A DNA stretch of 64,000 nt from positions 682,001-746,000 of the forward strand of contig NZ_JAXCLX010000001.1 in the NCBI RefSeq assembly GCF_034044635.1. The letters run 5' to 3'. The position numbers and the translations under genes were made by a program. The notes beneath the pieces are model-generated. The model saw nothing but the letters and a program-made list of their open reading frames with translations, was not told the DNA's origin and ran no database searches. The DNA is from Dongia rigui. GTDB taxonomy: Bacteria; Pseudomonadota; Alphaproteobacteria; Dongiales; Dongiaceae. This document shows, piece after piece, positions 1 to 9,819 of this stretch; within the stretch, counting starts at the first letter, position 1; the number at the start of each line of letters is the position of its first letter.

Positions 1-428
1 TCCTTGCCGGCAAATTTATGGAAGAACCCGACCTGGCCGAACATCGGCCCCACCGATGCCATCTGGAAATAGACCCATTGGATGGTGGCCATGCGCTCAA
101 TCGGATCGGCCGAGAGGAGCTTGCCGGTCTTTTCCGCCAGGTATTGCAGGATGGCACCGGATTCGAAGAGTCCCAGCGGCCGGCCACCCGGCCCGTTGGG
201 ATCGATGATCGCGGGGATCTTGCCGTTGGGATTGAGCGACAGAAATTCCGGCAGCCAGCTCTCATTCTTGGTGATGTCGACCAGATGCGGCTCATAGGGC
301 AGGCCGATCTCCTCCAGCGTGATGGAGACTTTGACGCCATTGGGTGTCGGCAGCGAATAAAGCTGCAGCCGGTCCGGATGCTGGGCGGGCCAGCGCCGGG
401 TGATGGGAAATTGTGAGAGGTCGGTCAT
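1..428 (-). CDS. Glutathione S-transferase, Nu class (YghU/YfcG-like), 3' end cut by the window
   Basis: About 142 N-terminal residues are visible; the C-terminal helical domain is missing because the gene runs off the left edge. The N-terminal thioredoxin-fold domain has the TPNGVKV segment typical of YfcG/YghU (Nu class) enzymes, followed by the LNPNGKIPAI cis-proline region and an LFESGAILQYLAEK glutathione-binding segment. Family members use glutathione for disulfide-bond reductase or peroxidase chemistry in the cytoplasm. The start is the ATG ending at 428; it stands alone, with a DUF454 gene diverging about 200 bp away. The family call is firm; the substrate is unknown. Confidence 0.88.
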   Translation of the reverse strand, partial: MTDLSQFPITRRWPAQHPDRLQLYSLPTPNGVKVSITLEEIGLPYEPHLVDITKNESWLPEFLSLNPNGKIPAIIDPNGPGGRPLGLFESGAILQYLAEKTGKLLSADPIERMATIQWVYFQMASVGPMFGQVGFFHKFAGK

Positions 429-624
429 AAAACTAAGACTCCATCCGGCATTGCGTTGCTTGGATGCCGCCATATCACCCGGCACCAGGCAAGCCACAAG
501 ATTGCAGAGCCTCCATGCATCCGTGCCCATATGATGACACACAGGCTGCAAGGCCAATCTGGTGCGGATGCCGATCCGCCTGCTATAACGGGCGGATCGA
601 TCATCGCCAGCGGCCGCATTGCAC

Positions 625-996
625 ATGACACGAGCCATCTGGGCGGCCCTCGGCCTTCTTTCCACCGGCGCCGGCATCGCCGGCATTGTTCTGCCGCTGC
701 TGCCGACCACACCCTTCATCCTGCTGGCGGCCTTCTGTTTCGCGCGCTCCTCGCCGCGGCTGGAAGCCTGGATTCTCACCCATCGCACCTTCGGACCGAT
801 GATCGAGAACTGGCGGCGCCATGGCAGCGTCGATCGCCGCGCCAAGCGCATGGCGCTGGTCCTGATGGGCATCGCTTTCCTGTTCAGCCTTGCCTTGGCG
901 CTGCCGCTCTGGCTGCTGGCGACTCAAGGGGCGGTTCTGATCGCCGTTGCGGCCTTCCTGCTCACGCGCCCGGACGGCCCGCCACCGGCACCCTGA
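625..996 (+). CDS. DUF454 (YbaN-like) inner-membrane protein
   Basis: A 123-aa protein with three hydrophobic stretches (about residues 5-45 and two near 75-115) and the LPLLPTTPFILLAAFCFARSS signature of DUF454/YbaN: a membrane hairpin followed by a conserved WxxxHRxFGPxI-like segment (seen here as WILTHRTFGPMIENW). I chose the ATG at 625; a TTG two codons upstream is also in frame. The family function is unknown. It is a single-gene unit between the divergent GST gene and the convergent oxygenase gene. Confidence 0.85.
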   Translation: MTRAIWAALGLLSTGAGIAGIVLPLLPTTPFILLAAFCFARSSPRLEAWILTHRTFGPMIENWRRHGSVDRRAKRMALVLMGIAFLFSLALALPLWLLATQGAVLIAVAAFLLTRPDGPPPAP

Positions 997-1002
997 GGCC
1001 GG

Positions 1003-1794
1003 TCAGATCTTCGGATACTGGCCGAAGAAGATCTTCAAGCGCTGCCAGCGCCGCTTCAGCGCGTGTTCCTTGTCGACGTAATAGGTCAACATGATCGAGC
1101 GGCGCTCGCCATCGGCATCCGTGGTCTTTGGCGCCGAATGCCAGCTTTCCTTCTTGCGCACGGCAAAGGCATAGCCGCTGGCCGGCAGGAACTGCATCGC
1201 GGTCGGGCGGTCGCTGCCATCCTGTGCCCGCGTGCTGTGAAAGACGGTGCCGAGATGCGATTGCGAATTGTCGCTGGGGATATAGAACTGGACCGTGATC
1301 GCCTTGCTGAGCGCATCGGAATGGATGCGGATGTGATAACCGGGGAGGTCTCGCACCAGGATCGGAATGGGATAAAGCGGAACATCCTCGGCCCGCATCT
1401 GGAACCGATCCTCAAGGGCGGCGCGGAACTTGCGCTTGAAGGCCAGCTCCAATTCCTTCGACATCAGCGCGGCGGATATCTTGGCCCAGATCAGCCGCTG
1501 TGCGCGCGGCAGGCGCCACAACAATTCAGGGTAAAGGTACATCCGCATCCGCGTGCTGCTGCCATCGGCGGTCATGGCGTCGCGGTGGAACAGCGGGTGA
1601 TACTGCCCGGGCGCTGGCAGATTGGCCAGCAGGTCGCGGTAGAAATCGGCGGGGAAAATGTGATCGAGCCGGATATGGTCGAAGGGCTCCTCGCGCAAGG
1701 GTGCTGCGTCGATGACGGCTGGCAGATTCCAATCCGCCCCCGTCCCCGCCACGGCCGGGGCCGCCATCACGCTGTCAATCATCTGCTGCGCCAT
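1003..1794 (-). CDS. 2OG-Fe(II) oxygenase superfamily protein
   Basis: A 263-aa protein with the double-stranded beta-helix iron-ligand pattern: HSD at residues 158-160 (first His and Asp), a distal His at 219 (in SWHSA) and an Arg pair at 231-232 placed to bind 2-oxoglutarate. This pattern is typical of prolyl-4-hydroxylase-like bacterial oxygenases that hydroxylate proteins, amino acids or small molecules. The substrate cannot be read from the sequence. It ends head-to-head with the DUF454 gene and lies downstream of, and in the same direction as, the patatin-like lipoprotein gene, about 140 bp away. Confidence 0.75.
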   Translation of the reverse strand: MAQQMIDSVMAAPAVAGTGADWNLPAVIDAAPLREEPFDHIRLDHIFPADFYRDLLANLPAPGQYHPLFHRDAMTADGSSTRMRMYLYPELLWRLPRAQRLIWAKISAALMSKELELAFKRKFRAALEDRFQMRAEDVPLYPIPILVRDLPGYHIRIHSDALSKAITVQFYIPSDNSQSHLGTVFHSTRAQDGSDRPTAMQFLPASGYAFAVRKKESWHSAPKTTDADGERRSIMLTYYVDKEHALKRRWQRLKIFFGQYPKI

Positions 1795-1937
1795 TGATCT
1801 GTCCGCTCAGGCTCTTTTTTGATGGACCACAGCCTAGTCAAAACGGCCCAGCCGGGCAATTGCCAAGTCCCATGGCTGCTGGCCGGGCGCCCGGCATCCC
1901 CCTGGCGAAGGTGCTCAGCCGGGCGCGGCACCCGTAT

Positions 1938-3137
1938 CTATGGCGCCGGCGCGCTTGCTGGCGGCGCCACCATTTCCTTGAAGACCCAGGACGGCAAATC
2001 GCCCGAATTGGTCGGCGTTGCCTGCCAGGGCTTCTCTTGCATCCCCAGCGCTTCTCCGGCGGCGAAGGCCGCGCGCATCTGCGTTTGATTGAAGGCCAGC
2101 ACGTCGTTGCCGACATCGACATTGTCCGGAATGCCGACCATGTTGAATTTGTAGCCCAGCACCCGGGTGCCGAAGAAGGACCGCATCAGCGCCGTCTGCA
2201 TGGACTGCTCCATCATCACGCTGATCGTCGTGGCGGCAATCTCGCCCAGCGCGCGGATCAGCGCCTGGGGCGGCGTCGTGATCTTGCCGTTGTCGATGAG
2301 ATAGAGATTGCCCGCGCCGTGGAGCGGCGGGTTGGGTCGCGCCTGCCCGCCCATCCCCGGAATGACCAGGTTCGAGCGCGCGGCACCATCGACGAACAGG
2401 TGGCCATCGATCTCGACCGGCGGGAACACGATGGGGAACGAGGCGGACGCCAGCAAGACGTCGCGGTAAAGCTCCAACTCGCCCGCCTTCGCGATCATCG
2501 TCATGTTCCAGACCCAGGTCTGCCCATAATCGATATTGGTCGTGCCGACGACCAGCAAGCGGTTGTCATCATAGGCGGCGGCCACGCGCTTCAATGTGTC
2601 CGCCGTGATGTATTTGGCGATCATCGCGCGCAAGGGCCCCGTGTCCTTCAAGGAATCCGCCGACAGTAGGCTCAACAGGCCGCGATCGGTATAGATGTCG
2701 GCATCGGTGACCTGGGTGTACATCTTCTCCAGCGTCGCATCGTCTTCCGGCGTGCCGAGAAAGGCATGGGTCGCCAGCAGCGCGCCCGTGCTGACCCCGC
2801 CCACAAGATCGAATTGCGGACGATCGCCATGCTGGCGCCAGCCTTTCAGAAAGCCGGCGCCAAAGGCACCATTCTGCCCGCCGCCGGAAAGCGAGAGCAT
2901 GTTGAGCGCGTGCCCGCGCTTGCGCTCCAGATAGCGAATGACGTTGTCGCCGGGCACCGACGCCACCGACGTATAGAGGCTCGACAGCTTGCCGGGATTG
3001 AGCGGCTCGGTGCCATTGGGCAGCGTCGCATATTGCGGCGCGTGGAGAGAAAGCGTCCGGTGCGGCGGCGATGCGCAGGCCCCCAGCAGCGACAGCGCGA
3101 CGAGTGCCGGCAACAACCCCACGCTTCTCAGTCCCAT
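1938..3137 (-). CDS. Patatin-like phospholipase, predicted lipoprotein
   Basis: The start at 3137 (about 399 aa) was chosen over an in-frame codon at 3155 because a GGGGGG Shine-Dalgarno-like run lies just upstream and the protein then begins with a clean lipoprotein signal ending LLGAC (Cys21). The patatin catalytic parts are present: a glycine-rich oxyanion loop SGGGQNGAFGAG near residue 84, the nucleophile elbow GVSTG (Ser116) and a DGA catalytic Asp motif around residue 250. It is expected to be a membrane-anchored acyl hydrolase facing the periplasm. A decayed copy of its 5' end lies 9 kb away at 11968-12124. Confidence 0.87.
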   Translation of the reverse strand: MGLRSVGLLPALVALSLLGACASPPHRTLSLHAPQYATLPNGTEPLNPGKLSSLYTSVASVPGDNVIRYLERKRGHALNMLSLSGGGQNGAFGAGFLKGWRQHGDRPQFDLVGGVSTGALLATHAFLGTPEDDATLEKMYTQVTDADIYTDRGLLSLLSADSLKDTGPLRAMIAKYITADTLKRVAAAYDDNRLLVVGTTNIDYGQTWVWNMTMIAKAGELELYRDVLLASASFPIVFPPVEIDGHLFVDGAARSNLVIPGMGGQARPNPPLHGAGNLYLIDNGKITTPPQALIRALGEIAATTISVMMEQSMQTALMRSFFGTRVLGYKFNMVGIPDNVDVGNDVLAFNQTQMRAAFAAGEALGMQEKPWQATPTNSGDLPSWVFKEMVAPPASAPAP

Positions 3138-3330
3138 TGGTCCCCCCTGGCTCAATTGGATGGACCCACGATAACAGAAAAGCGCGCCAGGGAAGCCCCC
3201 AACTCCTCAGGCATGCCGGTGTCAGCCCAGGTGTCAGCGCTGCGGCGCGCCGGTTCCAAATGCCTTTCGTTTCAATCCCTTAAATCTGATGGTCGGTCCA
3301 CTTCCGGAATAGATTCGCATCCACCCCACA

Positions 3331-6300
3331 TCAAAAGAAGACCAGGTCGGCAGCGGTGACGACGCTATCGTTGACGGTCGCCAACGTGACGAAGCTGTTG
3401 CCGCCGCCATTGCTGTCGAACTTGATGAGGGTATCGGTGCCGGAGACCTCTAGCTCAAGGAATCCGTCAGCGAAGGGATCAGCGGCGTTGACGCCGAAAT
3501 CGATGAACAGATCGAACAGGTCGATCTTGTCCTTGCCGCTTTCAAAGTCGCTGATGACATCGCCGCCAAGGGTAGCAAGCTCGGACGTATTCGAGATCCG
3601 ATAGAGAAAAAGGTCGTTTCCAGCGCCGCCCGCCAGCGTATCGCCGCCCTGGCCGCCGTCGATGACGTCATTGCCATCGCCGCCAAAGAGATTGTCCGCG
3701 CCCAAATTGCCGAGCAGCGTGTCCGCCCCCTTGCCCCCGAACAGCGTGCTGATTCCTTGGTTGCCAATGAGCACATTGTCGAGGTCGTTGCCGGTACCGA
3801 CGAGAGTGCCGGCGCCGCGCAGATCAAGGTTCTCGACATTCAAGCCGTTGGTCGAGAGATCGACATTGAACTGGCCGATGACCGTGTCGATCCCCTGATT
3901 GACCAGTTCCACAACCGTGTCGCCGGCATCGCTCATCACGAAAATGTCGTTGCCCAATCCGCCGGTCATCGTATCGGCGCCGCTGCCGCCATCCAATGTA
4001 TCGTCGCCGGCCCCGCCGATCAGCGTATCGCTGCCGATGCCACCATCCAAGGTGTCATTGCCGGCGGCGCCATCCAGCTTGTCATTCCCGTTTGTGCCCT
4101 CGATATCGTTATTGAGCGCATTGCCCGTGGCGGTCGCCCCAACGACGGCGGCGTCGAAGGACAGATTCTCCAGTTCGGCACCCAAGGTGAACGTCGAGAG
4201 CGTGGTGACGACGGCGTCCGCGACACCCTCGCCCGCCTTCTCGGTGATCTTGTCACCGATACTGTCGACAAAATAAGTGTCATCGCCCTTGCCGCCGATC
4301 AGGATGTCGTTGCCAATACCGCCATCCAAAGTGTCATCCCCCGACCCACCGTCCAGCGTGTCATTGCCCTTGCCGCCGGAAAGCACGTTGCCGCCCAGAT
4401 CGCCGGTGATGACATTGTTGAGATCGTTGCCGGTCCCATTGAGGCCGCTGCCGACGAGAACCAGGTTCTCCACATTGGCGCCATTCGCCAACAGGTTGAA
4501 CGTCACTCCGCTGCGGATCGTGTCGGTACCTTCACCCGTGAGTTCGATCACCACATCGCCGGCATTGTCGACCTGGTACGTATCGTTGCCGAGACCGCCG
4601 GTCATCTTGTCGCCCTCGGCGCCACCGTCCATCACGTCGTTGCCATCGTCGCCGACCAGCACATCATTGCCGCCATTGCCAAACAGCTGGTCGTTCCCTT
4701 TGCCACCCGACAAGGCATTATTGACGCCATTGCCCTGGATCAGATTGTTGAGGTCGTTGCCGATAGCGATGATGGCGCTGTTGCCGCCGAGAATCAGTTC
4801 CTCGACATTGGCGCCCTTGGCCGAGAGATCGAAATTGATGTCGGTCGTCACGCGATCGGTGCCTTGATTGGCCAGTTCCACGACCGTGTCGCCGACATTC
4901 TCGACAAAGTAGACGTCATTGCCGAGACCGCCGGCGAGTGTATCGGCGCCGACCGCACCCTCCAGCTGGTCGTCGCCGTCACCACCGTTCAGAATGTCGT
5001 TGCCGGCGTCACCAAGGAGGAAATCGTTGCCGGCACCGCCGTTTAGTGTGTCCGCGCCGGCCTTGCCGAACATGGTGTCGTTGCCGACACCGCCATTCAG
5101 GATGTCGTCGTTGTCGCCACCGTCGAGAATGTCGTCACCAGCATCGCCGTTGAGGGTGTCGGCGCCGGCAAGACCTTCCAGAAAATCATTGCCGGCAGCG
5201 CCGCTGAGGAGGTCGTTTCCGCCAGCCCCCTTTATCCGGTTTTCGAGCGCATTGCCGATCCCGGTCGCGTTGCTGACAGTGGCGTCAAACGTCAAATTTT
5301 CTACATTGGCACCGAGCGTGATTGTCGAGAGCGTGGTGATAACGATATCGGCCGCACCCTCGCCGGCCAGTTCCGTGACCTTGTCCGTCAGGCTGTCCAC
5401 GATATAGGTATCGTTGCCATTGCCGCCGACCAGGATGTCGTTGCCGAGGCCGCCATCGAGCCGGTCGTTGCCGAGGCCGCCATTCAACGTGTCATTACCC
5501 TTGCCACCGGTCAGTTCATTGGCGCCGTCGGTCCCCGTGATGACATTGTCGAGATCATTGCCGACGCCATTGAGATCGCCGGTACCAAGCAGGACCAGGT
5601 TCTCGACATTGGCGCCAGTCGTCGACAGATTGAAGTTCACTTTGCTGCGAACGATGTCGATGCCTTCGCCCGCCAGTTCGGTGACGACGTCCCCGGCATT
5701 GTCCACGTCATAGGTATCGTTGCCAAGGCCGCCGATAAGTGTATCGGCCCCCGACTTCCCATCGAGCTGGTCGTTGCCCTTGCCGCCGGAGAGGATGTTG
5801 CTGCCGCTGCCGCCGATGATGACATTGTTGAGATCGTTGCCGCTGCCATTCAAATTGAGATTGGTGCTCAGCTCCAATTCCTCGATATTGGCCCCGCTGG
5901 CCGCAAGATCAAAGGCGACATTGCTCACCACCCGGTCGATGCCTTGATTGGCCAGCTCAATCACGGTGTCGCTGACATCACGGACAAAAAAGAGGTCGTT
6001 GCCCGCACCACCGCTCAGCACGTCGACGCCGGCCCCGCCATCCAGCCGGTCGTTGCCGTCGCCGCCATTCAGAATGTCGTCGTCACTGTTGCCGGTCAGC
6101 TCGTCGTCGCCGGCATCGCCGTTGAGGGTGTTGTCGCCTGCATCGCCGAACAGGAAGTCGTTGCCGGCACCGCCGTTCAGGACGTCATTGTCGTTGCCAC
6201 CGAACAGGTTGTCGTTTCCGCTGCCGCCGTTCAGGATGTCTTCACCGTCGCCGCCGAGCAGAGCATCGTTGCCATCATCTCCGTTGAGGCGGTCGGCGCC

Positions 6301-9300
6301 GGCGAAGCCTTCGATTACGTCAACACCGCCGCCGCCGCTCAGGACATCGTTGCCGCCGGCACCGTCAATCTCATTGTTCAGCGTATTGCCGATGCCAGTC
6401 GCAAAAGCGGTGCCGGTATCGAAGGTCAGATTCTCGACATTGGCGCCCAGGGTGAAATTCGCCAGCGTGGTGATGACGGTGTCTTCGTTGCCCTCGTTTG
6501 CCCCTTCGGTGATCTTGTCTGTCGCACTGTCGACAAAATAGGTATCGTTGCCGTTCCCGCCGATCAGGGTATCGTTGCCGGTGCCACCATCCAAGCTGTC
6601 ATCGCCAAGGCCACCGTTCAGCGTGTCATTGCCCTTGCCGCCGGCAAGCTGGTTCGCGCCATCGTTGCCGGTGATCACATTGTCGAGGTCATTGCCGGTG
6701 CCGTTGAGATTGCCGGTGTTGAGGAGAACGAGATTTTCGACATTGGCGCCATTCGCGAGGAGATTGAAGGACAGCGTGGTCCGGATAATGTCGACACCTT
6801 CACCCAGCAGCTCGGTGACCACATCCCCGCCATTGTCCACCTCATAGATATCGTTGCCGAGGCCACCGGTCATTTTGTCGGCATCGAACTCACCGTTCAG
6901 AAGATCATTGCCCTCGCCGCCCAGCAGCGTATCGGCCCCGTCATCGCCGAACAGCTGATCGTTGCCCTTGCCGCCGGACAGCGTGTTTTTGCCTTCGTTC
7001 GCCCTGATCACATTGCCCAGATCGTTGCCGGTCGCATCGATGTCGCCGACGCCGGCCTGGACCAGGTTTTCAACATTGAGAGCCGTCGCCATGCTGAATG
7101 TCACGCTGGCTTCGATGGAGTCGGTGCCTTGGCCGGCCAGCTCGGTGATGATGTCGGTCGAGCTGTCGACGTGATAAACGTCGTTGCCGAGGCCGCCGAT
7201 CATCGTATCAATGCCGCCGCCATTATTTGAATTGAATTCGTCATCGCCGGCACCGCCGGTCATCTTGTCATTGCCATCGCCGCCATTGAGGGCGTCATTG
7301 CCGTTGCCGCCGTCGATCACGTCGTTGCCGTCGCCGCCTTCCAGCTGGTCATCGCCCTCACCGCCAAAGAGCAAATCGTTCCCCTTGCCGCCCTCAAGCC
7401 GGTCGTTGCCGCCATCGCCGTTCAGCGTATCGTCGCCATCCTCCCCATCGAGCTGATCGGCGCGGTCGCCACCACTCAGCACATTCTTGCCGCTGTTGCC
7501 GACCAGAATGTTCTCAAGCGCGTTACCGATACCGTTGATATCGCCCACCCCGGCCAGTTCGAGCGCATCGATATTGGCGCCGAGCGTGAAGGTGACCGTC
7601 GACTGGACCCGATCGAAACCTTCATCGGCGGCCTCGGTGATCTTGTCGGTGACACTGTCGACGATATAGGCATCGTCGCCCTTGCCGCCGATCATCGTGT
7701 CATTGCCGAGGCCACCGTCCAGACTGTCATTGCCGAGGCCGCCATTCAGCGTATCGTTGCCCTTGCCGCCGGCAAGCTGATTGATGCCCTCATTGCCGGT
7801 GATCACATTGTCGAGGTCGTTGCCGGTCCCGTCGATGTCGTCACTGCCAAGGAGACTAAGCACCTCGACATTGGCGCCATTCGCCAAGAGGCTGAAACTC
7901 AGCCGCGCCCGAACGGTATCGGTCCCTTCGCCCAGCAATTCGGTGACGGCGTCGCCGGCATCATCGACTTCGTAGATATCGTTGCCGACCCCGCCGCTCA
8001 TCTGATCGGCGCCAAACCCGCCGTCCAGCAGATCATTGCCTTCACCGCCCAGCAGCGTATCGGTCCCGGAATTGCCGAACAGTAGGTCGCTTCCCTTGCC
8101 GCCCGAAACGGTGTTGTTCGCATCATTGCCGTTGATGAAATTGGCAAGATCATTGCCGACGGCATCGGTGTCGGCGCTGCCGCCGAGGTTCAAATTCTCG
8201 ACATTGGCAAGCGTGGCGAGGCTGAACGACACGGCGGATTCGATGAGATCGGTGCCTTGGCCGGCCAGTTCGACAATGGTGTCGCTTGCATCCTGGACGG
8301 AATAGAAATCATTGCCGAGGCCGCCGGTCAGCGTGTCGATGCCGTTGCCGCCGTTGAGCTCGTCATTGCCGGCGCCGCCGGTGATCTTGTCATTTCCCTC
8401 GCCGCCATTGAGGAGGTCGTCGCCATTGCCGCCATCCATGACGTCATTGTCATCGCCGCCGTCGATCTGGTCGTTGCCATCGCCGCCGGCCAGCAGATCA
8501 TTCCCGCTGTCGCCATTGATCACGTCATCGCCGGCGTCACCGTTGAGCGTGTCGTCGCCGGCCAGGCCGTTCAAGACATCGATGGCAGCACCACCGCTCA
8601 GCACATTCTTGCCGCTATTGCCAATGAGGAAATTCTCAAATGCATTGCCGACGCCGTTTATGTCCGCAGCGCCAGTGAGTTCCAGGACTTCGACATTGGC
8701 GGCCAGTGTATAGGTGACGCTCGACCTGACCGTGTCGAAGCCTTCATTGCCGGCTTCGGTTATCTTGTCGGCGATGCTGTCGACGATATAGGTATCGTCG
8801 CCCTTGCCGCCGATCAGCGTGTCGTTGCCCTTGCCGCCATCGAGCTCGTTCCGGCCACCGTTCCCGGTGATCGTGTTATTGAGGTCGTTGCCGGTGCCAT
8901 CCAAGTCGTCGGCACCCAGCAAGGTCAGGTTCTCGACATTTGCGCCCTGCGCCAGCAGGCTGAAATCCAGTTTGCTGCGGACCGTGTCGATACCTTCATT
9001 CGTCAGTTCCGTGATGACGTCCCCGGCATTCTCGATCTCATAGGTATCGTTGCCAAGACCGCCGCTCATCTTGTCGGCCTCGGTGCCGCCATCCAGCAGG
9101 TCGTCGCCATCGCCACCCGTCAGCGTGTCCGCGCCGTTCAGGCCGAACAACTGGTCATTGCCCTTGCCGCCGGACAAGGCATTGAGCCCGGCATTGCCCG
9201 TGATGAGATTGCCGAGATCGTTGCCGGTGCCGGCCAAATTGGCACTGCCGCTGAGCACCAAATTCTCGACATTGAGGCCGTTCGTCGCAAGGTCGAAGCT

Positions 9301-9819
9301 GAACGCGGTGGAGATCGTATCGATGCCCTGATTGGCCAGCTCCACCACGATGTCGCCGGGATCTTCCACGGTATAGCCATCGTTGCCGAGGCCGCCCTTC
9401 ATCTGATCGTTGCCGGCGCCACCGGTCAAAGCATCGTCACCTGCCCCGCCGATGAGAATGTCATTGCCGTTTGCGCCAAAGATCGTGTCGTTGCCGGCGC
9501 CGCCATCAAGCGTGTTGTCGCCGAGATTGCCGATCATGGCATTGTCCAGCGCATTGCCGGTGCCGTTGATATTGCCGCCACCATGCAACGACAAGGCCTC
9601 GACATTGGCGGCGAGCGCCGCGATGGTGACCGACGCCAGGATGCGATCATTGCCCTGATTGACCGCTTCGGTAACGACGTCACCGGGATTGTCGACGAAG
9701 TAGAAATCGTTGCCCTTGCCGCCGCTGAGCTTGTCGGCACCCGTCAGGCCATTGAGAATGTCTTCGGAATCGGTGCCGGTCAGAACGTCGTTTCCAGCGG
9801 ATCCGGTGAATTCGGTCAT
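3331..9819 (-). CDS. Giant RTX (hemolysin-type calcium-binding repeat) protein, type I secretion cargo
   Basis: About 2162 aa, nearly all GGxGxD-type calcium-binding nonapeptides interleaved with longer modules carrying an N-V-E-N-L strand and a G-T-G-N-D-L-x-N turn. I count 17 such modules in a regular order (see findings). No catalytic domain is recognisable. The last 100 residues form a serralysin-type C-terminal domain (DVISDFESGKDKIDL), the usual uncleaved signal for type I secretion. The start is the ATG at 9819, preceded by AGGAG; the longer in-frame start at 9891 lacks this support. No transporter is adjacent; the T1SS genes at 28.4-31.5 kb are the best candidates for its export. Likely an extracellular or surface structural protein. 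Confidence 0.93.
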   Translation of the reverse strand: MTEFTGSAGNDVLTGTDSEDILNGLTGADKLSGGKGNDFYFVDNPGDVVTEAVNQGNDRILASVTIAALAANVEALSLHGGGNINGTGNALDNAMIGNLGDNTLDGGAGNDTIFGANGNDILIGGAGDDALTGGAGNDQMKGGLGNDGYTVEDPGDIVVELANQGIDTISTAFSFDLATNGLNVENLVLSGSANLAGTGNDLGNLITGNAGLNALSGGKGNDQLFGLNGADTLTGGDGDDLLDGGTEADKMSGGLGNDTYEIENAGDVITELTNEGIDTVRSKLDFSLLAQGANVENLTLLGADDLDGTGNDLNNTITGNGGRNELDGGKGNDTLIGGKGDDTYIVDSIADKITEAGNEGFDTVRSSVTYTLAANVEVLELTGAADINGVGNAFENFLIGNSGKNVLSGGAAIDVLNGLAGDDTLNGDAGDDVINGDSGNDLLAGGDGNDQIDGGDDNDVMDGGNGDDLLNGGEGNDKITGGAGNDELNGGNGIDTLTGGLGNDFYSVQDASDTIVELAGQGTDLIESAVSFSLATLANVENLNLGGSADTDAVGNDLANFINGNDANNTVSGGKGSDLLFGNSGTDTLLGGEGNDLLDGGFGADQMSGGVGNDIYEVDDAGDAVTELLGEGTDTVRARLSFSLLANGANVEVLSLLGSDDIDGTGNDLDNVITGNEGINQLAGGKGNDTLNGGLGNDSLDGGLGNDTMIGGKGDDAYIVDSVTDKITEAADEGFDRVQSTVTFTLGANIDALELAGVGDINGIGNALENILVGNSGKNVLSGGDRADQLDGEDGDDTLNGDGGNDRLEGGKGNDLLFGGEGDDQLEGGDGNDVIDGGNGNDALNGGDGNDKMTGGAGDDEFNSNNGGGIDTMIGGLGNDVYHVDSSTDIITELAGQGTDSIEASVTFSMATALNVENLVQAGVGDIDATGNDLGNVIRANEGKNTLSGGKGNDQLFGDDGADTLLGGEGNDLLNGEFDADKMTGGLGNDIYEVDNGGDVVTELLGEGVDIIRTTLSFNLLANGANVENLVLLNTGNLNGTGNDLDNVITGNDGANQLAGGKGNDTLNGGLGDDSLDGGTGNDTLIGGNGNDTYFVDSATDKITEGANEGNEDTVITTLANFTLGANVENLTFDTGTAFATGIGNTLNNEIDGAGGNDVLSGGGGVDVIEGFAGADRLNGDDGNDALLGGDGEDILNGGSGNDNLFGGNDNDVLNGGAGNDFLFGDAGDNTLNGDAGDDELTGNSDDDILNGGDGNDRLDGGAGVDVLSGGAGNDLFFVRDVSDTVIELANQGIDRVVSNVAFDLAASGANIEELELSTNLNLNGSGNDLNNVIIGGSGSNILSGGKGNDQLDGKSGADTLIGGLGNDTYDVDNAGDVVTELAGEGIDIVRSKVNFNLSTTGANVENLVLLGTGDLNGVGNDLDNVITGTDGANELTGGKGNDTLNGGLGNDRLDGGLGNDILVGGNGNDTYIVDSLTDKVTELAGEGAADIVITTLSTITLGANVENLTFDATVSNATGIGNALENRIKGAGGNDLLSGAAGNDFLEGLAGADTLNGDAGDDILDGGDNDDILNGGVGNDTMFGKAGADTLNGGAGNDFLLGDAGNDILNGGDGDDQLEGAVGADTLAGGLGNDVYFVENVGDTVVELANQGTDRVTTDINFDLSAKGANVEELILGGNSAIIAIGNDLNNLIQGNGVNNALSGGKGNDQLFGNGGNDVLVGDDGNDVMDGGAEGDKMTGGLGNDTYQVDNAGDVVIELTGEGTDTIRSGVTFNLLANGANVENLVLVGSGLNGTGNDLNNVITGDLGGNVLSGGKGNDTLDGGSGDDTLDGGIGNDILIGGKGDDTYFVDSIGDKITEKAGEGVADAVVTTLSTFTLGAELENLSFDAAVVGATATGNALNNDIEGTNGNDKLDGAAGNDTLDGGIGSDTLIGGAGDDTLDGGSGADTMTGGLGNDIFVMSDAGDTVVELVNQGIDTVIGQFNVDLSTNGLNVENLDLRGAGTLVGTGNDLDNVLIGNQGISTLFGGKGADTLLGNLGADNLFGGDGNDVIDGGQGGDTLAGGAGNDLFLYRISNTSELATLGGDVISDFESGKDKIDLFDLFIDFGVNAADPFADGFLELEVSGTDTLIKFDSNGGGNSFVTLATVNDSVVTAADLVFF

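Noticed and set aside
3331-9819. CRISPR array, because of dense short repeats on visual inspection
   Set aside because: The repeats are coding RTX nonapeptides in one open frame; there are no constant repeat-spacer units.
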